The notes: a model not told the origin generated them from the letters alone. Positions 55,036 to 64,000 are shown, counted from the stretch's first letter. The stretch is DNA of 64,000 nt from Caballeronia grimmiae (GCF_000698555.1 NZ_JFHE01000029.1:1-64000), one strand, 5' to 3'. Numbers and translations: made by a program.

Positions 55036-56288
55036 AGACCGAATACGCGGTTGCGGCTGCGGCGGGGGTGATGGCGCGTCAGCGGCTCGTGGTGATCGGC
55101 AATGGCATGGCGGGCATGCGCACCGTCGAGGAGCTGTTGAAGATCGCGCCCGACCTGTACGACATCACCGTGTTCGGCGCGGAGCCGCATGGCAATTACA
55201 ACCGCATTCTGCTTTCGCCGGTGCTCGCGGGCGAGAAGCGCATGGACGACATCATCATCAATACGCGCGACTGGTATGCGGCGAACGGCATCACGCTGCA
55301 TGCGGGCGATGCGGTCGTCGAGATCGATCGCGCGCGGCGCATCGTCCGTTCGGAGAACGGCGTCGAGGCGCAATACGATCGTCTGCTGATCGCGACGGGA
55401 TCGAAACCGTTCATCATTCCGGTGCCCGGTTGCGATCTGCCCGGCGTGATTGCATTCCGCGATATACAGGATGTCGAAGTAATGCTCGAAGCGGCACGCG
55501 ATCATCGTCATGCGGTGATCGTCGGCGGCGGTTTGCTCGGGCTGGAAGCGGCGAACGGCCTGCAGCGGCAGGGCATGTCGGTAACGGTCGTTCATGCGAG
55601 CGACAGCCTGATGGACCGTCAGCTCGATGCGAGCGCGTCGGCTTTGCTCAGGCGTTCGCTCGAGGAAAAGGGACTGCGTTTCGTGATGGCCGCACAGACG
55701 ACGGAGATTATCGGCGACGAGCGCGTGCGCGCGGTACGCTTCGCCGATGGCACGCAAATCGACGCGGACCTCGTCGTGATGACCGCTGGCGTGCGCCCGA
55801 ATATCGCGCTCGCGAAAGCAGCAGGCTTGCATTGCGATCGCGCTATCGTCGTCGACGATACGCTCCAGACCTTCGATCCGCGGGTGTATGCGGTCGGCGA
55901 ATGCGTGCAGCATCGTTCCGCCACGTTCGGCCTCGTTGCGCCGATCTGGGATCAGGCGCGCGTGGCGGGCGCGCATCTCGCGGGCGCGGGGCATCGGCGT
56001 TATGTGCAGCGCGCGACCGCGACGAAGCTCAAGGTCACGGGCGTGGACCTGTATTCCGCGGGCGACTTCATCGGCGGCGACGATAGCGAAGACCTCGTGT
56101 TGCGCGATCCGCGCCGTGGCGTCTACAAGCGCGTGGTGCTGCAGGCGGGACGTGTGATCGGCGCGGTGCTATACGGCGACGTGAAAGACGGCGCGTGGTA
56201 CTTCGAGCTGATTCAGAACCGCACGGATGTATCGCATCTGCGCGGGCGTTTGTTGTTCGGCAAGACGCTTTGCGAAGCGGGCGCATAG
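55032..56288 (+). CDS. FAD-dependent reductase of the assimilatory nitrate reductase (NasB-like electron-transfer subunit)
   Basis: A 418-residue pyridine-nucleotide:disulfide-type flavoprotein: LVVIGNGMAGMRTVEELL (FAD), VIVGGGLLGLEAANGLQRQG (NAD(P)H), LVVMTAGVRPN and VYAVGECVQH. It resembles the N-terminal half of NirB but ends near residue 418 with no [2Fe-2S] BFD domain. In this operon it probably passes electrons from NAD(P)H to the nitrate reductase encoded next, whose own C-terminal BFD domain would accept them. It is coupled to nirD by ATGA and followed by the reductase after 5 bp. Confidence 0.87.
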   Translation: MKTEYAVAAAAGVMARQRLVVIGNGMAGMRTVEELLKIAPDLYDITVFGAEPHGNYNRILLSPVLAGEKRMDDIIINTRDWYAANGITLHAGDAVVEIDRARRIVRSENGVEAQYDRLLIATGSKPFIIPVPGCDLPGVIAFRDIQDVEVMLEAARDHRHAVIVGGGLLGLEAANGLQRQGMSVTVVHASDSLMDRQLDASASALLRRSLEEKGLRFVMAAQTTEIIGDERVRAVRFADGTQIDADLVVMTAGVRPNIALAKAAGLHCDRAIVVDDTLQTFDPRVYAVGECVQHRSATFGLVAPIWDQARVAGAHLAGAGHRRYVQRATATKLKVTGVDLYSAGDFIGGDDSEDLVLRDPRRGVYKRVVLQAGRVIGAVLYGDVKDGAWYFELIQNRTDVSHLRGRLLFGKTLCEAGA

Positions 56289-56293
56289 ACAGC

Positions 56294-59041
56294 ATGAATA
56301 TGAAAGCGAGCATTCCCATCATCCCGAACGTGCCGGCTGCCGTGCGCACGACGTGCCCTTATTGCGGCGTCGGCTGCGGCGTGAAGGCGACGCCTCGCAG
56401 CGCCGTCGATGTCGCCATCGCGGGCGATGAAGCGCATCCTTCGAACTTCGGGCGGCTATGCGTGAAGGGTTCGGCGCTGGGCGAAACCGTCGGACTGGAA
56501 GGACGCTTGCTGAGTCCGAAGCTGCGCGACAGAACAACCGGCGCACTCTCCGACGTGTCATGGGACGATGCGATCGGCACGGTGGCGAGCGGCTTCGCGC
56601 GCATCATCGACGAGCACGGTCCGGATGCCGTCGCGCTGTACGTGTCGGGGCAATTGCTAACCGAAGACTATTACGTCGCGAACAAGCTGATGAAGGGCTA
56701 TATCGGCAGCGCGAACATCGATACGAACTCGCGGCTGTGCATGTCTTCGTCGGTGGCAGGGCACAAGCGCGCATTCGGCGAAGACCTCGTGCCGATGAAT
56801 TACGAGGACCTCGAACTTGCGGACCTCATCGTGCTGGTCGGATCGAATACCGCATGGTGCCATCCGATCCTGTTTCAACGCATCATCAAGATGAAGGAGG
56901 CGCGCCCGGATGTGAAGATCGTCGTGATCGATCCTCGCTATACGGCGACGTGCGAGATGGCCGATCTGCATCTGCCGTTGAAGCCGGGCAGCGACGTGCG
57001 GCTCTTCAACGGACTGTTGGCGTTTCTCGCGGAGCACGGCGCAACCGATGCCGCTTTCATCGACGCCCACACGAACGGCTATGACGCCGCGCTCGCAGCG
57101 GCCATGCCCGCCGATATCGCGCAGCTTGCCAGGGATTGCAAGCTGGACGCGCATGACCTGATGACGTTTTACCGCTTGTTTGCGCGCACCGAGCGCGTCG
57201 TGACGGTGTACTCGCAGGGCGTGAACCAGTCGAGCGCGGGCACCGACAAAGTCAACAGCATCATCAACTGTCATCTTGCGACGGGGCGTATCGGCAAGCC
57301 CGGCATGGGGCCGTTCTCGTTCACCGGCCAGCCGAACGCGATGGGCGGCCGTGAAGTCGGCGGCCTCGCGAACACGCTCGCGGCGCATCTCGAACTGGAC
57401 GATGCGCTGCATCGCGAGATCGTGCAGACCTTCTGGCACTCGCCGCGCATCGCGCAACGTGCGGGCCTCAAGGCCGTCGATCTCTTCGATGCGATCGAAG
57501 CAGGCCGCGTGAAAGCGGTCTGGATCATGGGCACCAATCCGGTCGTGAGCCTGCCTGATGGCGATCGCGTGAAGCGTGCGCTTGCGAAGTGCGAACTGGT
57601 GGTGAGTTCGGACATCATCGAGAAGACAGACACAAATGCGTTCGCCGATGTGCTGCTGCCCGCGCTCGGCTGGGGCGAGAAGGACGGCACCGTGACCAAT
57701 TCCGAGCGGCGCATATCGCGTCAGCGTGCGTTTATTCCGGCGCCGGGACACGCGCGCGCGGACTGGCACATCATCTGCGATGTGGCGCGCCGCATGAATT
57801 TCGATGGTTTCGAGTTCGAAGGCCCGCATCAGATTTTCGACGAACACGCCCGTCTCTCGGCGTATCGCAACGATGCGTCCGATGGCGTGCCTCGTGCGTT
57901 TCATATCGGCGGACTGACTGCGCTCGATCGCGAGCGATACGATGCCCTGGAGCCCGTGCAATGGCCGCTGCGCGCGAAGGATGAGACTGGCGCCGCACGC
58001 CTCTTCGACACGCAACGCTTCAGCCATGCCGATGGCCGCGCCCGCTTCATCGCGACACCGCCGCGCGCGCCCGTCAACGCGCCGGATGCCGAGTATCCGC
58101 TCGTGCTCAATACGGGCCGCGTGCGAGACCAGTGGCACACGATGACGCGCACTGGCCGTTCAGAGAAGCTCGCCGGACACATCAGCGAATCGTTCATCGA
58201 CATGCATCCGCAAGACGCGCTTGCGTGCGGCGTGCGCGAGGGCGAGCTTGCGCGCATCACGAGCCGCTGGGGTTCGATGATCGCGCGCGTGCAGCATGGC
58301 GGCGGCATGCCGCGCGGCAGCGTGTTCGTGCCGATTCACTGGAACGATCAGGTGGCATCGGATGCGCGAGCCGGCGCAGTGGTGAACCCCGTCGTCGATC
58401 CCGTTTCCGGCGAGCCTGAATTCAAGCACACGCCCGTTGCGGTCGAGAAGTTCCATGTGATGTGGCATGGCTTTTCGTTCTCGCGCGACGTCCCCGCGCT
58501 CGATACCGTCACGCACTGGACCCGCGTACACGGCGCCCGCTTCGTGCGCTATGAACTTGCGGGACGCAATCGTTTCGATGCGGCGCATGGGGATCATCGC
58601 GAATGGGCGCGTGCGTTTTTCGCTATCGACGATCCGCACGCCGACTGGATCGAATACGAAGACAAGAGCGCGGGTATCTATCGCGCGGCGCATGTGGTGA
58701 ACGACCGCATCGAGCATTGCATCTTCATCTCCGAGCGCCCGGATCTGCCGGCGCGTGCCTGGCTTGCGAGCCTGTTTTCGAAAGATTATCTCGACGATGA
58801 AGACCGGGTGAGTCTCTTGCTCGGTCAGCCGGTCGGCAAGGGCGAGGACACCGGGCCGACAGTGTGTTCATGCTTCGGCGTGGGCCGCAATACCATCTGC
58901 AATGCGATACGCGACAAGAACCTCAAGACGGCAGCCGACGTCACCGCTTGCGTGAAAGCGGGCGGAAACTGCGGTTCTTGCGTGCCGGAGTTGAAGAAGC
59001 TGATCGTCGAAACGGAGATGGCGCGGCTCAGTACCGTGTGA
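56294..59041 (+). CDS. assimilatory nitrate reductase catalytic subunit (molybdopterin, [4Fe-4S], C-terminal [2Fe-2S])
   Basis: A 915-residue bis-MGD enzyme reducing nitrate to nitrite. The N-terminal 4Fe-4S ligands are C21, C24, C28 and C56 (TTCPYCGVGCG, GRLCVKG). The molybdenum-ligand region is NSRLCMSSSV. MGD-binding segments include GVNQSSAGTDKVNSIINCHLATG, GQPNAMGGREVGG and NTGRVRDQWHTMTRTG. The C-terminus carries a BFD [2Fe-2S] domain (C858, C860, CGSC). It has no twin-arginine signal, so it is cytosolic, as expected for assimilation. The start is ATG 56294 or 56300. It is the last gene of the nas operon, convergent with the metal sensor kinase. MobB (26739) contributes to its cofactor. 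Confidence 0.95.
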   Translation: MNMKASIPIIPNVPAAVRTTCPYCGVGCGVKATPRSAVDVAIAGDEAHPSNFGRLCVKGSALGETVGLEGRLLSPKLRDRTTGALSDVSWDDAIGTVASGFARIIDEHGPDAVALYVSGQLLTEDYYVANKLMKGYIGSANIDTNSRLCMSSSVAGHKRAFGEDLVPMNYEDLELADLIVLVGSNTAWCHPILFQRIIKMKEARPDVKIVVIDPRYTATCEMADLHLPLKPGSDVRLFNGLLAFLAEHGATDAAFIDAHTNGYDAALAAAMPADIAQLARDCKLDAHDLMTFYRLFARTERVVTVYSQGVNQSSAGTDKVNSIINCHLATGRIGKPGMGPFSFTGQPNAMGGREVGGLANTLAAHLELDDALHREIVQTFWHSPRIAQRAGLKAVDLFDAIEAGRVKAVWIMGTNPVVSLPDGDRVKRALAKCELVVSSDIIEKTDTNAFADVLLPALGWGEKDGTVTNSERRISRQRAFIPAPGHARADWHIICDVARRMNFDGFEFEGPHQIFDEHARLSAYRNDASDGVPRAFHIGGLTALDRERYDALEPVQWPLRAKDETGAARLFDTQRFSHADGRARFIATPPRAPVNAPDAEYPLVLNTGRVRDQWHTMTRTGRSEKLAGHISESFIDMHPQDALACGVREGELARITSRWGSMIARVQHGGGMPRGSVFVPIHWNDQVASDARAGAVVNPVVDPVSGEPEFKHTPVAVEKFHVMWHGFSFSRDVPALDTVTHWTRVHGARFVRYELAGRNRFDAAHGDHREWARAFFAIDDPHADWIEYEDKSAGIYRAAHVVNDRIEHCIFISERPDLPARAWLASLFSKDYLDDEDRVSLLLGQPVGKGEDTGPTVCSCFGVGRNTICNAIRDKNLKTAADVTACVKAGGNCGSCVPELKKLIVETEMARLSTV

Positions 59042-59074
59042 TACGAGCGGCATGGATGCCGCGACTGAATCTGT

Positions 59075-60532
59075 TTAACCTGCGGACCGCACGCCTATCT
59101 TGTCGCCACGCGCCGGCGTATGTTGCGGCACGGCGTGCGTCGAGCCGATCGGACGATCATCATTGCCGAAGCGTGCGATGGAGAATGCGAACGTGTTGAC
59201 GCCGTTCGCGCTCGTCGCCGACACCGTGCCGCGGTGCATCTCCGCCACGGCCTTGACGATCGCGAGCCCGAGGCCATGATTCTCGCGGCTGTTCGTGCGT
59301 GAGCTTTCCGCACGGAAGAAGCGGTCGAACAGATGCTCCATGATAGGCGGCGCAATCGGCTCGCCGGGATTCGTCACCGCGACGCGCACGTGTCCGTTTT
59401 CACGCGCAATCGACACGGATATCGTTGCGCCCGGCGCGCAATGCTGGATTGCGTTCATCACGAGGTTAGACAGCGCACGGCCAAATAGCGATGTGTTGAC
59501 GAAGGCGCGGGCGTCGCCGCTCGATACCGCGCGCACTTGAGCGTCTTCGAGCGGAATCTCCAGAAACTCCAGCGTGCGATGCACTTCGGCCGCAAGCGAG
59601 ACTTCCACGAGACCGGTCGCGCGTTCGCCCTGATCGGCTCGTGCGAGAAACAGCATGTCGTTGATGATCGCGCGCACGCGCTCGAATTCTTCGAGATTGG
59701 ATTGCAGCGTGTGGCGCAGTTCGTCGATGGAGCGATCGCGCGTCAACGCCACTTCCGTTTGACCGATGAGAATGGTGACCGGCGTGCGCAACTCGTGCGC
59801 GACATCCGCGTTGAACGATTCGAGACGCCCATACGCATGGTCGAGCCGCTCCAGCGCGCCGTTGAAGGACTTCGCGAGGTCTTCGAGTTCGAAGGGCAGC
59901 GAACGCGTATCGAGCCGTTGCGACCGGTTGTTGGGCCTCACGTTCTGCGCGTCGCGCGTGAGCCGTGTCAGCGGTGCGAGACCGAGCCGCGCAACCGAAT
60001 AACTGAGCAACAGCACGGCAACGGTTGCAAGCGCGAGCAGCGCCGCGAGCGCCAGACCGAACACGCGCATCGTGCGTACATTCGGCGAGCAATCGACCGC
60101 GACGAACAACTGCAGCGGCGGACGATCCGCGTAAGGCGGAATGGTCAGCGTCGTCATCAGCATGTCGTAGGCGCGGCCTTCGGGCCGGAAGCGCGCATAA
60201 CCGCCGAGCACATGCTTGACGACGCGGCCCGCGGGCGGCAGGCCATAACTGAAGCGCGGGTCGTTGCTAGTCACTGCGAAGAGCGTCGAGCCGTCGCGCG
60301 GAGTGATGTCGGCGAGCTTCTCCTTCGCGATCTTCCACTTGTCCGGATTTGAAGCATGGGAAACGATGAGCCGTGCAATTTCCGCGCGATTATCGAGTGA
60401 ATCGCGCAAGTGCTGCTCCAGTTGCATGCGCAACACCAGGAAGAGCCCTGAGCCGACGAGCGAAAACACGAACAGCGCGACGAGCGCGAACATCACCGCA
60501 AGCCGCCGCGCGATGGAACGCTGCACCTTCAT
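59075..60532 (-). CDS. heavy-metal-type sensor histidine kinase (CusS/IrlS-like)
   Basis: A 485-residue kinase with two membrane helices (about 12-36 and 157-180) framing a periplasmic domain, a HAMP segment, and the core FNADVAHELRTPVTILIGQTEVALT with His247. NLVMNAIQHCAPGATI follows, then FRAESSRTNSRENHGLGLAIVKAVAEMH. The H-box and its surroundings match the heavy-metal sensor group (CusS, CopS, SilS, IrlS). The ATG overlaps the response-regulator stop by 4 bp, so the pair is translationally coupled. The metal or other signal cannot be read from the sequence. Confidence 0.92.
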   Translation of the reverse strand: MKVQRSIARRLAVMFALVALFVFSLVGSGLFLVLRMQLEQHLRDSLDNRAEIARLIVSHASNPDKWKIAKEKLADITPRDGSTLFAVTSNDPRFSYGLPPAGRVVKHVLGGYARFRPEGRAYDMLMTTLTIPPYADRPPLQLFVAVDCSPNVRTMRVFGLALAALLALATVAVLLLSYSVARLGLAPLTRLTRDAQNVRPNNRSQRLDTRSLPFELEDLAKSFNGALERLDHAYGRLESFNADVAHELRTPVTILIGQTEVALTRDRSIDELRHTLQSNLEEFERVRAIINDMLFLARADQGERATGLVEVSLAAEVHRTLEFLEIPLEDAQVRAVSSGDARAFVNTSLFGRALSNLVMNAIQHCAPGATISVSIARENGHVRVAVTNPGEPIAPPIMEHLFDRFFRAESSRTNSRENHGLGLAIVKAVAEMHRGTVSATSANGVNTFAFSIARFGNDDRPIGSTHAVPQHTPARGDKIGVRSAG

Positions 60533-61242
60533 GATGGCCTCGCGTCTTCCCTCGGTTCGCGCATGTCGCGCGGCTCGCGCACTTCGAGCACATAGCCCAT
60601 GCCGCGCACGGTATGCAGCAGCTTCGTGCGGAACGGCCCGTCGAGTTTCGCGCGCAAGCGTTTGATCGCGGTTTCGACGACATTCGTATGGCTCTCGAAA
60701 TCGACTTCCCAAACGAGTTCGGTGATCGCCGTCTTCGAGAGAATGTCGCCGTGACGGCGCGCGAGCACGCTCAAAAGCTGGAACTCCTTCGCGGTCAGAT
60801 CGAGTCTTACGCCATCGCGGGTGGCGCGGCGGCCGATGAGGTCGACGTATAAATCGCCCACGGATATCAGTGTCGATTCCTGCGCGCGTGTGCGGCGTGC
60901 GAGCGCATGCAACCGTTCGACGAGTTCGAGAAACGAGAAGGGCTTCGTGAGATAGTCGTCCGCGCCTTCGCGCAGGCCGCGCACGCGATCGTTGATGTGA
61001 TCGCGTGCGGTGAGCATGATCACGGGCGTCGATTTTTGCAGACGCAGCGCCTTGAGGACCGCGAAGCCGTCGCGGCGCGGCAGCATCACGTCGAGCACGA
61101 TCACGTCGTAGTCGTATTCGATCGCGAGATGCGTGCCTTCTTCGCCGTCCATGGCGATATCGACGACCCAGCCTTGCTCGGTCAATCCCGAGCGCAGGTA
61201 GTCCACCACCTTATGCTCGTCTTCCACTATCAGGACTTTCAT
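60529..61242 (-). CDS. OmpR-family response regulator (CusR/IrlR-like)
   Basis: A 237-residue regulator: receiver (about 1-118, VLIVEDEHKVVDYL, phospho-Asp51 in VIVLDVMLPRRDG, LTARD and the KPF lysine) plus a winged-helix DNA-binding domain (about 128-225; VRLDLTAKEFQLLSVLARRHGDILSKTAITELVWEVDFESHTNVVETAIKRLRAKLD). The tail is basic and acidic (EPRDMREPREDARPS). It lies 18 bp after the outer-membrane channel gene, so the efflux genes and their regulators form one leftward operon. Confidence 0.93.
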   Translation of the reverse strand: MKVLIVEDEHKVVDYLRSGLTEQGWVVDIAMDGEEGTHLAIEYDYDVIVLDVMLPRRDGFAVLKALRLQKSTPVIMLTARDHINDRVRGLREGADDYLTKPFSFLELVERLHALARRTRAQESTLISVGDLYVDLIGRRATRDGVRLDLTAKEFQLLSVLARRHGDILSKTAITELVWEVDFESHTNVVETAIKRLRAKLDGPFRTKLLHTVRGMGYVLEVREPRDMREPREDARPS

Positions 61243-61260
61243 GCCTGCCCCTGTGCTTGT

Positions 61261-62745
61261 TCAATGTGTGCTTGCCGCATCCGCGCTTTCGACACTATAC
61301 GAGCGTTGCGCGCTGGCCGCATCGTTGTGTGCTGCTTCATCGACGTTCCATCCTCCGCCCAGCGCCTTCACGAGCGCCACCGAAACCGTGTGCTGCTGGC
61401 CGCGTATCTGCACGTCCTGACGCTCGCTCGTGAGCAGTTGCTGTTGCGCGGTGATGACATCGAGAAACGCGACGAGACCGCCCGAATAACGATCGTTCGC
61501 AAGCGAAAGCAGGCGCTCTGCATCGACGACGGCCGCGTGTGACTGCTTCGCCGCGCCGTCGAGCACCGACAATCCGACGATGCCGTCCTGCACTTGCTGA
61601 AACGCATTGAGCACGGTCTGACGATAGTTCGCCTCCGTCGCCCGATACCCTTCGCTTGCGAACGCGACGGCAGCCGAGCGGCGTCCGCCATCGAAGACGA
61701 CCTGGCTGGCCATCGTGCCGATGGTCCACAAAAGACTCGGCGCGGACACGAGACTCGCCAGCGCCGTGCTTTCCCAACCGATCGTGCCGTTGAGCGTCAG
61801 GCTCGGGAAGAACGCCGCCTTCGCCACGCCGATTTGCGCATTGGCTGCGGCCATCGCGCGTTCGGCTGACGCCACATCGGGCCTGCGCTGAAGAACGTCG
61901 CTTGGCAAGCCGAGCGGTATCGCGGGGATAGGGTGCGTGTCGTGCATCGGTGCAATGGCGAACTGCGGCGCGGGTGTGCCGACGAGCGCCGCAATCGCAT
62001 GCTCGAACTGCGCTCGCTGATTGACCAGCAATTGCGCCTGCACGCGCGTCGAATCGAGTTGCGATTGCTGTTGCAGCACATCGAGGCCGGATACCGCGCC
62101 GAGATCGTGTTGCGCCGTCACGTAATCGAGCGCTTTCTTCTGAAGCTCGACGGAGCGGTTCAGCACGTCGATCTCGGCGTCCAGTTCGCGCATCGAAAAG
62201 TAATCGCTTGCCAGGTCCGTCGTCAGCACGAGGCGCGCGTTGGCGAGATCGTCGCGCGACTGTTCCGCCGATGCCTGCGCGCTTTCCACCTCGCGACGAA
62301 TGCGGCCGAAGAGATCGATGTCGTAATCGACGGTCGGCGCGAGCTTCAGATCGCTCTGCACCGTCGACATGCTCGGCGTCGTGTAATTGTTCACCGGGCG
62401 ATTGCGCGACGTGCGCGAGCGCGATGCCTGCGCGCCGAGGTCCACTTCTGGCAGCGCAAGCGATGAAGTCTGTGCGAGCGTCGCACGCGCTTGCTCGTAG
62501 TGCGCGCTCGCGGCGGCAAGCGTCTGGTTTCGCGCGAGCGCCTGCGTTTCCAGCGCATCGAGCGCGGTGTCGCCGAAGCCGCGCCACCAGTCGAGCGCGA
62601 GCGGCGCATGGGAAGGTTCGCCGATGCGCCAGTACGAATCGGTCTTCCAGTCAGGCGGCGTTTCCGCGATCGGACGCTTGTAGTCGGGGCCGACGGTGCA
62701 GGCCGCGAGCATCGCCAATGAAAGCATGACGGCGACGGTTCTCAC
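61261..62745 (-). CDS. RND efflux outer-membrane factor lipoprotein (NodT family)
   Basis: A 494-residue TolC-like channel. The lipobox LAMLAAC places the lipid at Cys16, followed by TVGPDYKRP, the standard start of NodT-type proteins. Two outer-membrane-efflux repeats follow (about 60-270 and 280-470), including PEVDLGAQASRSRTSRNRPVNNY and PSLTLNGTIGWES. The start is GTG at 62745, overlapping the adaptor stop (GTGA), so translation is coupled. It forms the exit duct of a tripartite pump. Confidence 0.92.
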   Translation of the reverse strand: MRTVAVMLSLAMLAACTVGPDYKRPIAETPPDWKTDSYWRIGEPSHAPLALDWWRGFGDTALDALETQALARNQTLAAASAHYEQARATLAQTSSLALPEVDLGAQASRSRTSRNRPVNNYTTPSMSTVQSDLKLAPTVDYDIDLFGRIRREVESAQASAEQSRDDLANARLVLTTDLASDYFSMRELDAEIDVLNRSVELQKKALDYVTAQHDLGAVSGLDVLQQQSQLDSTRVQAQLLVNQRAQFEHAIAALVGTPAPQFAIAPMHDTHPIPAIPLGLPSDVLQRRPDVASAERAMAAANAQIGVAKAAFFPSLTLNGTIGWESTALASLVSAPSLLWTIGTMASQVVFDGGRRSAAVAFASEGYRATEANYRQTVLNAFQQVQDGIVGLSVLDGAAKQSHAAVVDAERLLSLANDRYSGGLVAFLDVITAQQQLLTSERQDVQIRGQQHTVSVALVKALGGGWNVDEAAHNDAASAQRSYSVESADAASTH

Positions 62746-63956
62746 GACGCCGCCTTCTTGTCGGGCGCCACGACGACATGATCGCCGTCTGCAATCGAAT
62801 CGCTCGGGTTGATGATGATCCTGTCGTTCTGACCGATGCCGCTTTCGATCTCGAGGGATCGCCCGAGGTCTTGCGCGATCACGATCTTGCGCAATTGCAC
62901 GTGGCCGTTGTTATCGACGACAGCGAGGCGCGGGCCTTCGGAACGAAACAGCAGCGCGTTGCCCGGCACGAGCAGACGCGCATGCGCCGACGACGGCAAC
63001 GCGACCTGCACATAGGCGCCGGGCCGCAGGCGTCCATCGGGATTCGGCAGCGTCACTTCGACTTGCAGCGAGCGCGTGGCGACATCGATCGCACCCGACA
63101 CGTGCGTGATCTTCCCGTGAAACCGCTGGCCCGAGAGTTCCGCCTGCGTGACGACGACCTGCTGTCCGATCGATACGTTCTGCGCATACGCTTGCGGCAG
63201 TTGCACGTACACGCGCAACGGATCGGACTGTGCGAGCGCGAAGAGCGCGCGGCTCGCGCCGCTGCCCGCATCGATGAGATCGCCGACATCGACATTGCGT
63301 TGCGTGACCACGCCCGCGAACGGCGCGACGATGCGCTTGAACGATTCGAGCTGACGCAGACGCTTCACGTTGGCGTCGGCGGCGGCGAGGTTCGCGACGT
63401 TCTGGTTATACGCACTCTGCCGTTCGTCGAGTTCCTGTTGCGAGACGGCATCGCGCTGGCGCAACTGCTGCCAGCGTTGCAGCGAGCTTTTGGCAAGCAC
63501 GAGGCTCGATGCGGTCTGGTCGCGTTGCGCGACGGCTTGCGCGAGTTCCTGATCGATCTCGGGCGTATCGAGATCGGCGAGCAGCTGGCCCTGCTTCACT
63601 TGCGCGCCGATATCGACATACCAGTGCAGCAGATAGCCCGTGGCGCGTGCATAGATCGGCGATTCGACGAAGCCGCGCAAGGTGCCCGGCAACGTGGTGT
63701 CGCCGCCGCTGGTCGCCTGCGTCGGCGCGACGACATTCACATACTGCTGTGCATTTTGCTGCGTGCGCGTGGCAACCGAACGGCCGTGCAAGACATCGGT
63801 CACGACCGTGCGCGCCGCGCCGATTGCAAGCAGCGCAAGCACGATGAAGATCGCGATCTTCGCGCGCTTCCATTCGAGACTGCGCGGCGGCAGCGCGGGG
63901 CCCTCATCGGAATCGCGCGCAGGAATCGCGAGGGATGCGTGGTTCTTTTCTGTCAT
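62742..63956 (-). CDS. RND efflux periplasmic adaptor (membrane fusion protein)
   Basis: A 404-residue protein with an N-terminal membrane anchor (about 30-50), a biotinyl-lipoyl-like segment (ESPIYARATGYLLHWYVDIGAQVKQGQLLADLDTPEIDQELAQA), an alpha-hairpin coiled coil (about 140-195) and a barrel domain (RIVAPFAGVVTQRNVDVGDLIDAG, GAYVQVALP). It links an inner-membrane RND pump to the outer-membrane channel. No pump gene is present between adaptor and channel. On the minus strand the right edge (63957-64000) holds no start, and two frames run in from outside, so the pump probably precedes the adaptor just beyond the window. Confidence 0.92.
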   Translation of the reverse strand: MTEKNHASLAIPARDSDEGPALPPRSLEWKRAKIAIFIVLALLAIGAARTVVTDVLHGRSVATRTQQNAQQYVNVVAPTQATSGGDTTLPGTLRGFVESPIYARATGYLLHWYVDIGAQVKQGQLLADLDTPEIDQELAQAVAQRDQTASSLVLAKSSLQRWQQLRQRDAVSQQELDERQSAYNQNVANLAAADANVKRLRQLESFKRIVAPFAGVVTQRNVDVGDLIDAGSGASRALFALAQSDPLRVYVQLPQAYAQNVSIGQQVVVTQAELSGQRFHGKITHVSGAIDVATRSLQVEVTLPNPDGRLRPGAYVQVALPSSAHARLLVPGNALLFRSEGPRLAVVDNNGHVQLRKIVIAQDLGRSLEIESGIGQNDRIIINPSDSIADGDHVVVAPDKKAAS

Positions 63957-64000
63957 GTTCGGCGAGAGACGTGAGACGGTTTAGCTTGCTTCATTGTCGT

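Noticed and set aside
63957..64000. 3' end of the RND pump gene at the right edge
   Set aside because: Two minus-strand frames enter and stop here (one overlapping the adaptor ATG as ATGA); 44 bp are too few to choose or identify a product.
1..64000. CRISPR arrays, IS elements, tRNA/rRNA genes, phage genes
   Set aside because: No regularly spaced repeats, transposase or integrase motifs, terminal inverted repeats, or tRNA-like cloverleaf sequences were seen on either strand.

Overview
The window is a GC-rich, densely coded chromosomal stretch that looks like a member of the Burkholderiaceae (Burkholderia/Paraburkholderia/Caballeronia type). The codon use is typical of that group, and so is the gene content: a heavy-metal sensor/regulator pair with an RND efflux operon, a Fiu/PiuA-type receptor with its PKHD hydroxylase, a CheV, a DUF3175/DUF2795/UdgX neighbourhood, and a NasS/NasT-controlled nitrate assimilation locus. 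I see no insertion sequence, prophage, CRISPR array, tRNA or rRNA. About 62 protein genes are supported. Two of them (a 24-codon pqqA and a 52-codon basic protein) are easily missed because of their size or frame.

Layout. 1-10 kb: the tail of a gene cut by the left edge (possibly T6SS tssG), a phosphopantetheinyl transferase, a YgjP-type metalloprotease, small envelope proteins, a FAD oxidase, a host-attachment-family protein, an acetyl/succinate CoA-transferase and a FUSC aromatic-acid exporter. 10-18 kb: the LysR gene divergent from that exporter, a Fur-box-controlled siderophore receptor with its PKHD hydroxylase, and a sigma-54-driven ammonium transporter followed by a hybrid sensor kinase. 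18-23 kb: a translationally coupled operon around a sorbosone/PQQ-type dehydrogenase, a solo pqqA, UdgX, and several short stress-type proteins. 22.7-33 kb: a GAF-GAF-GGDEF-EAL protein, an acetyltransferase, a cupin, MobB, a B12-dependent ribonucleotide reductase, a TetR regulator with two matched operators, and a CorA/ZntB transporter. 33-41 kb: CheV with a sigma-28 promoter, a CBS protein, a lipid kinase, a phosphoesterase, MAPEG, an esterase and a hybrid kinase. 41-47 kb: a DUF2760-Hsp70-Hsp70 operon.

47-59 kb is the most informative part. Two divergent operons assimilate nitrate. The rightward one is transporter, nirB, nirD, a FAD reductase and the molybdenum nitrate reductase. The leftward one is a siroheme methyltransferase (cobA type), nasT and nasS. 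Both start from sigma-54 promoters. Both leaders carry two hairpins with ANTAR-type hexaloops (AACGGC or AATGGC), and in both the 3' side of the second hairpin is also the 5' side of a downstream terminator-like hairpin. This is the architecture expected for NasT antitermination, and it would put nasT itself under its own control. The ammonium transporter at 14.5 kb has the same sigma-54 promoter sequence, so three promoters in the window probably belong to one nitrogen-limitation regulon.

59-64 kb: a compact leftward operon of RND adaptor, outer-membrane channel, response regulator and sensor kinase. The RND pump itself is not in the window and probably lies just beyond the right edge. All functional calls rest on reading motifs by eye. 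No database search was run.
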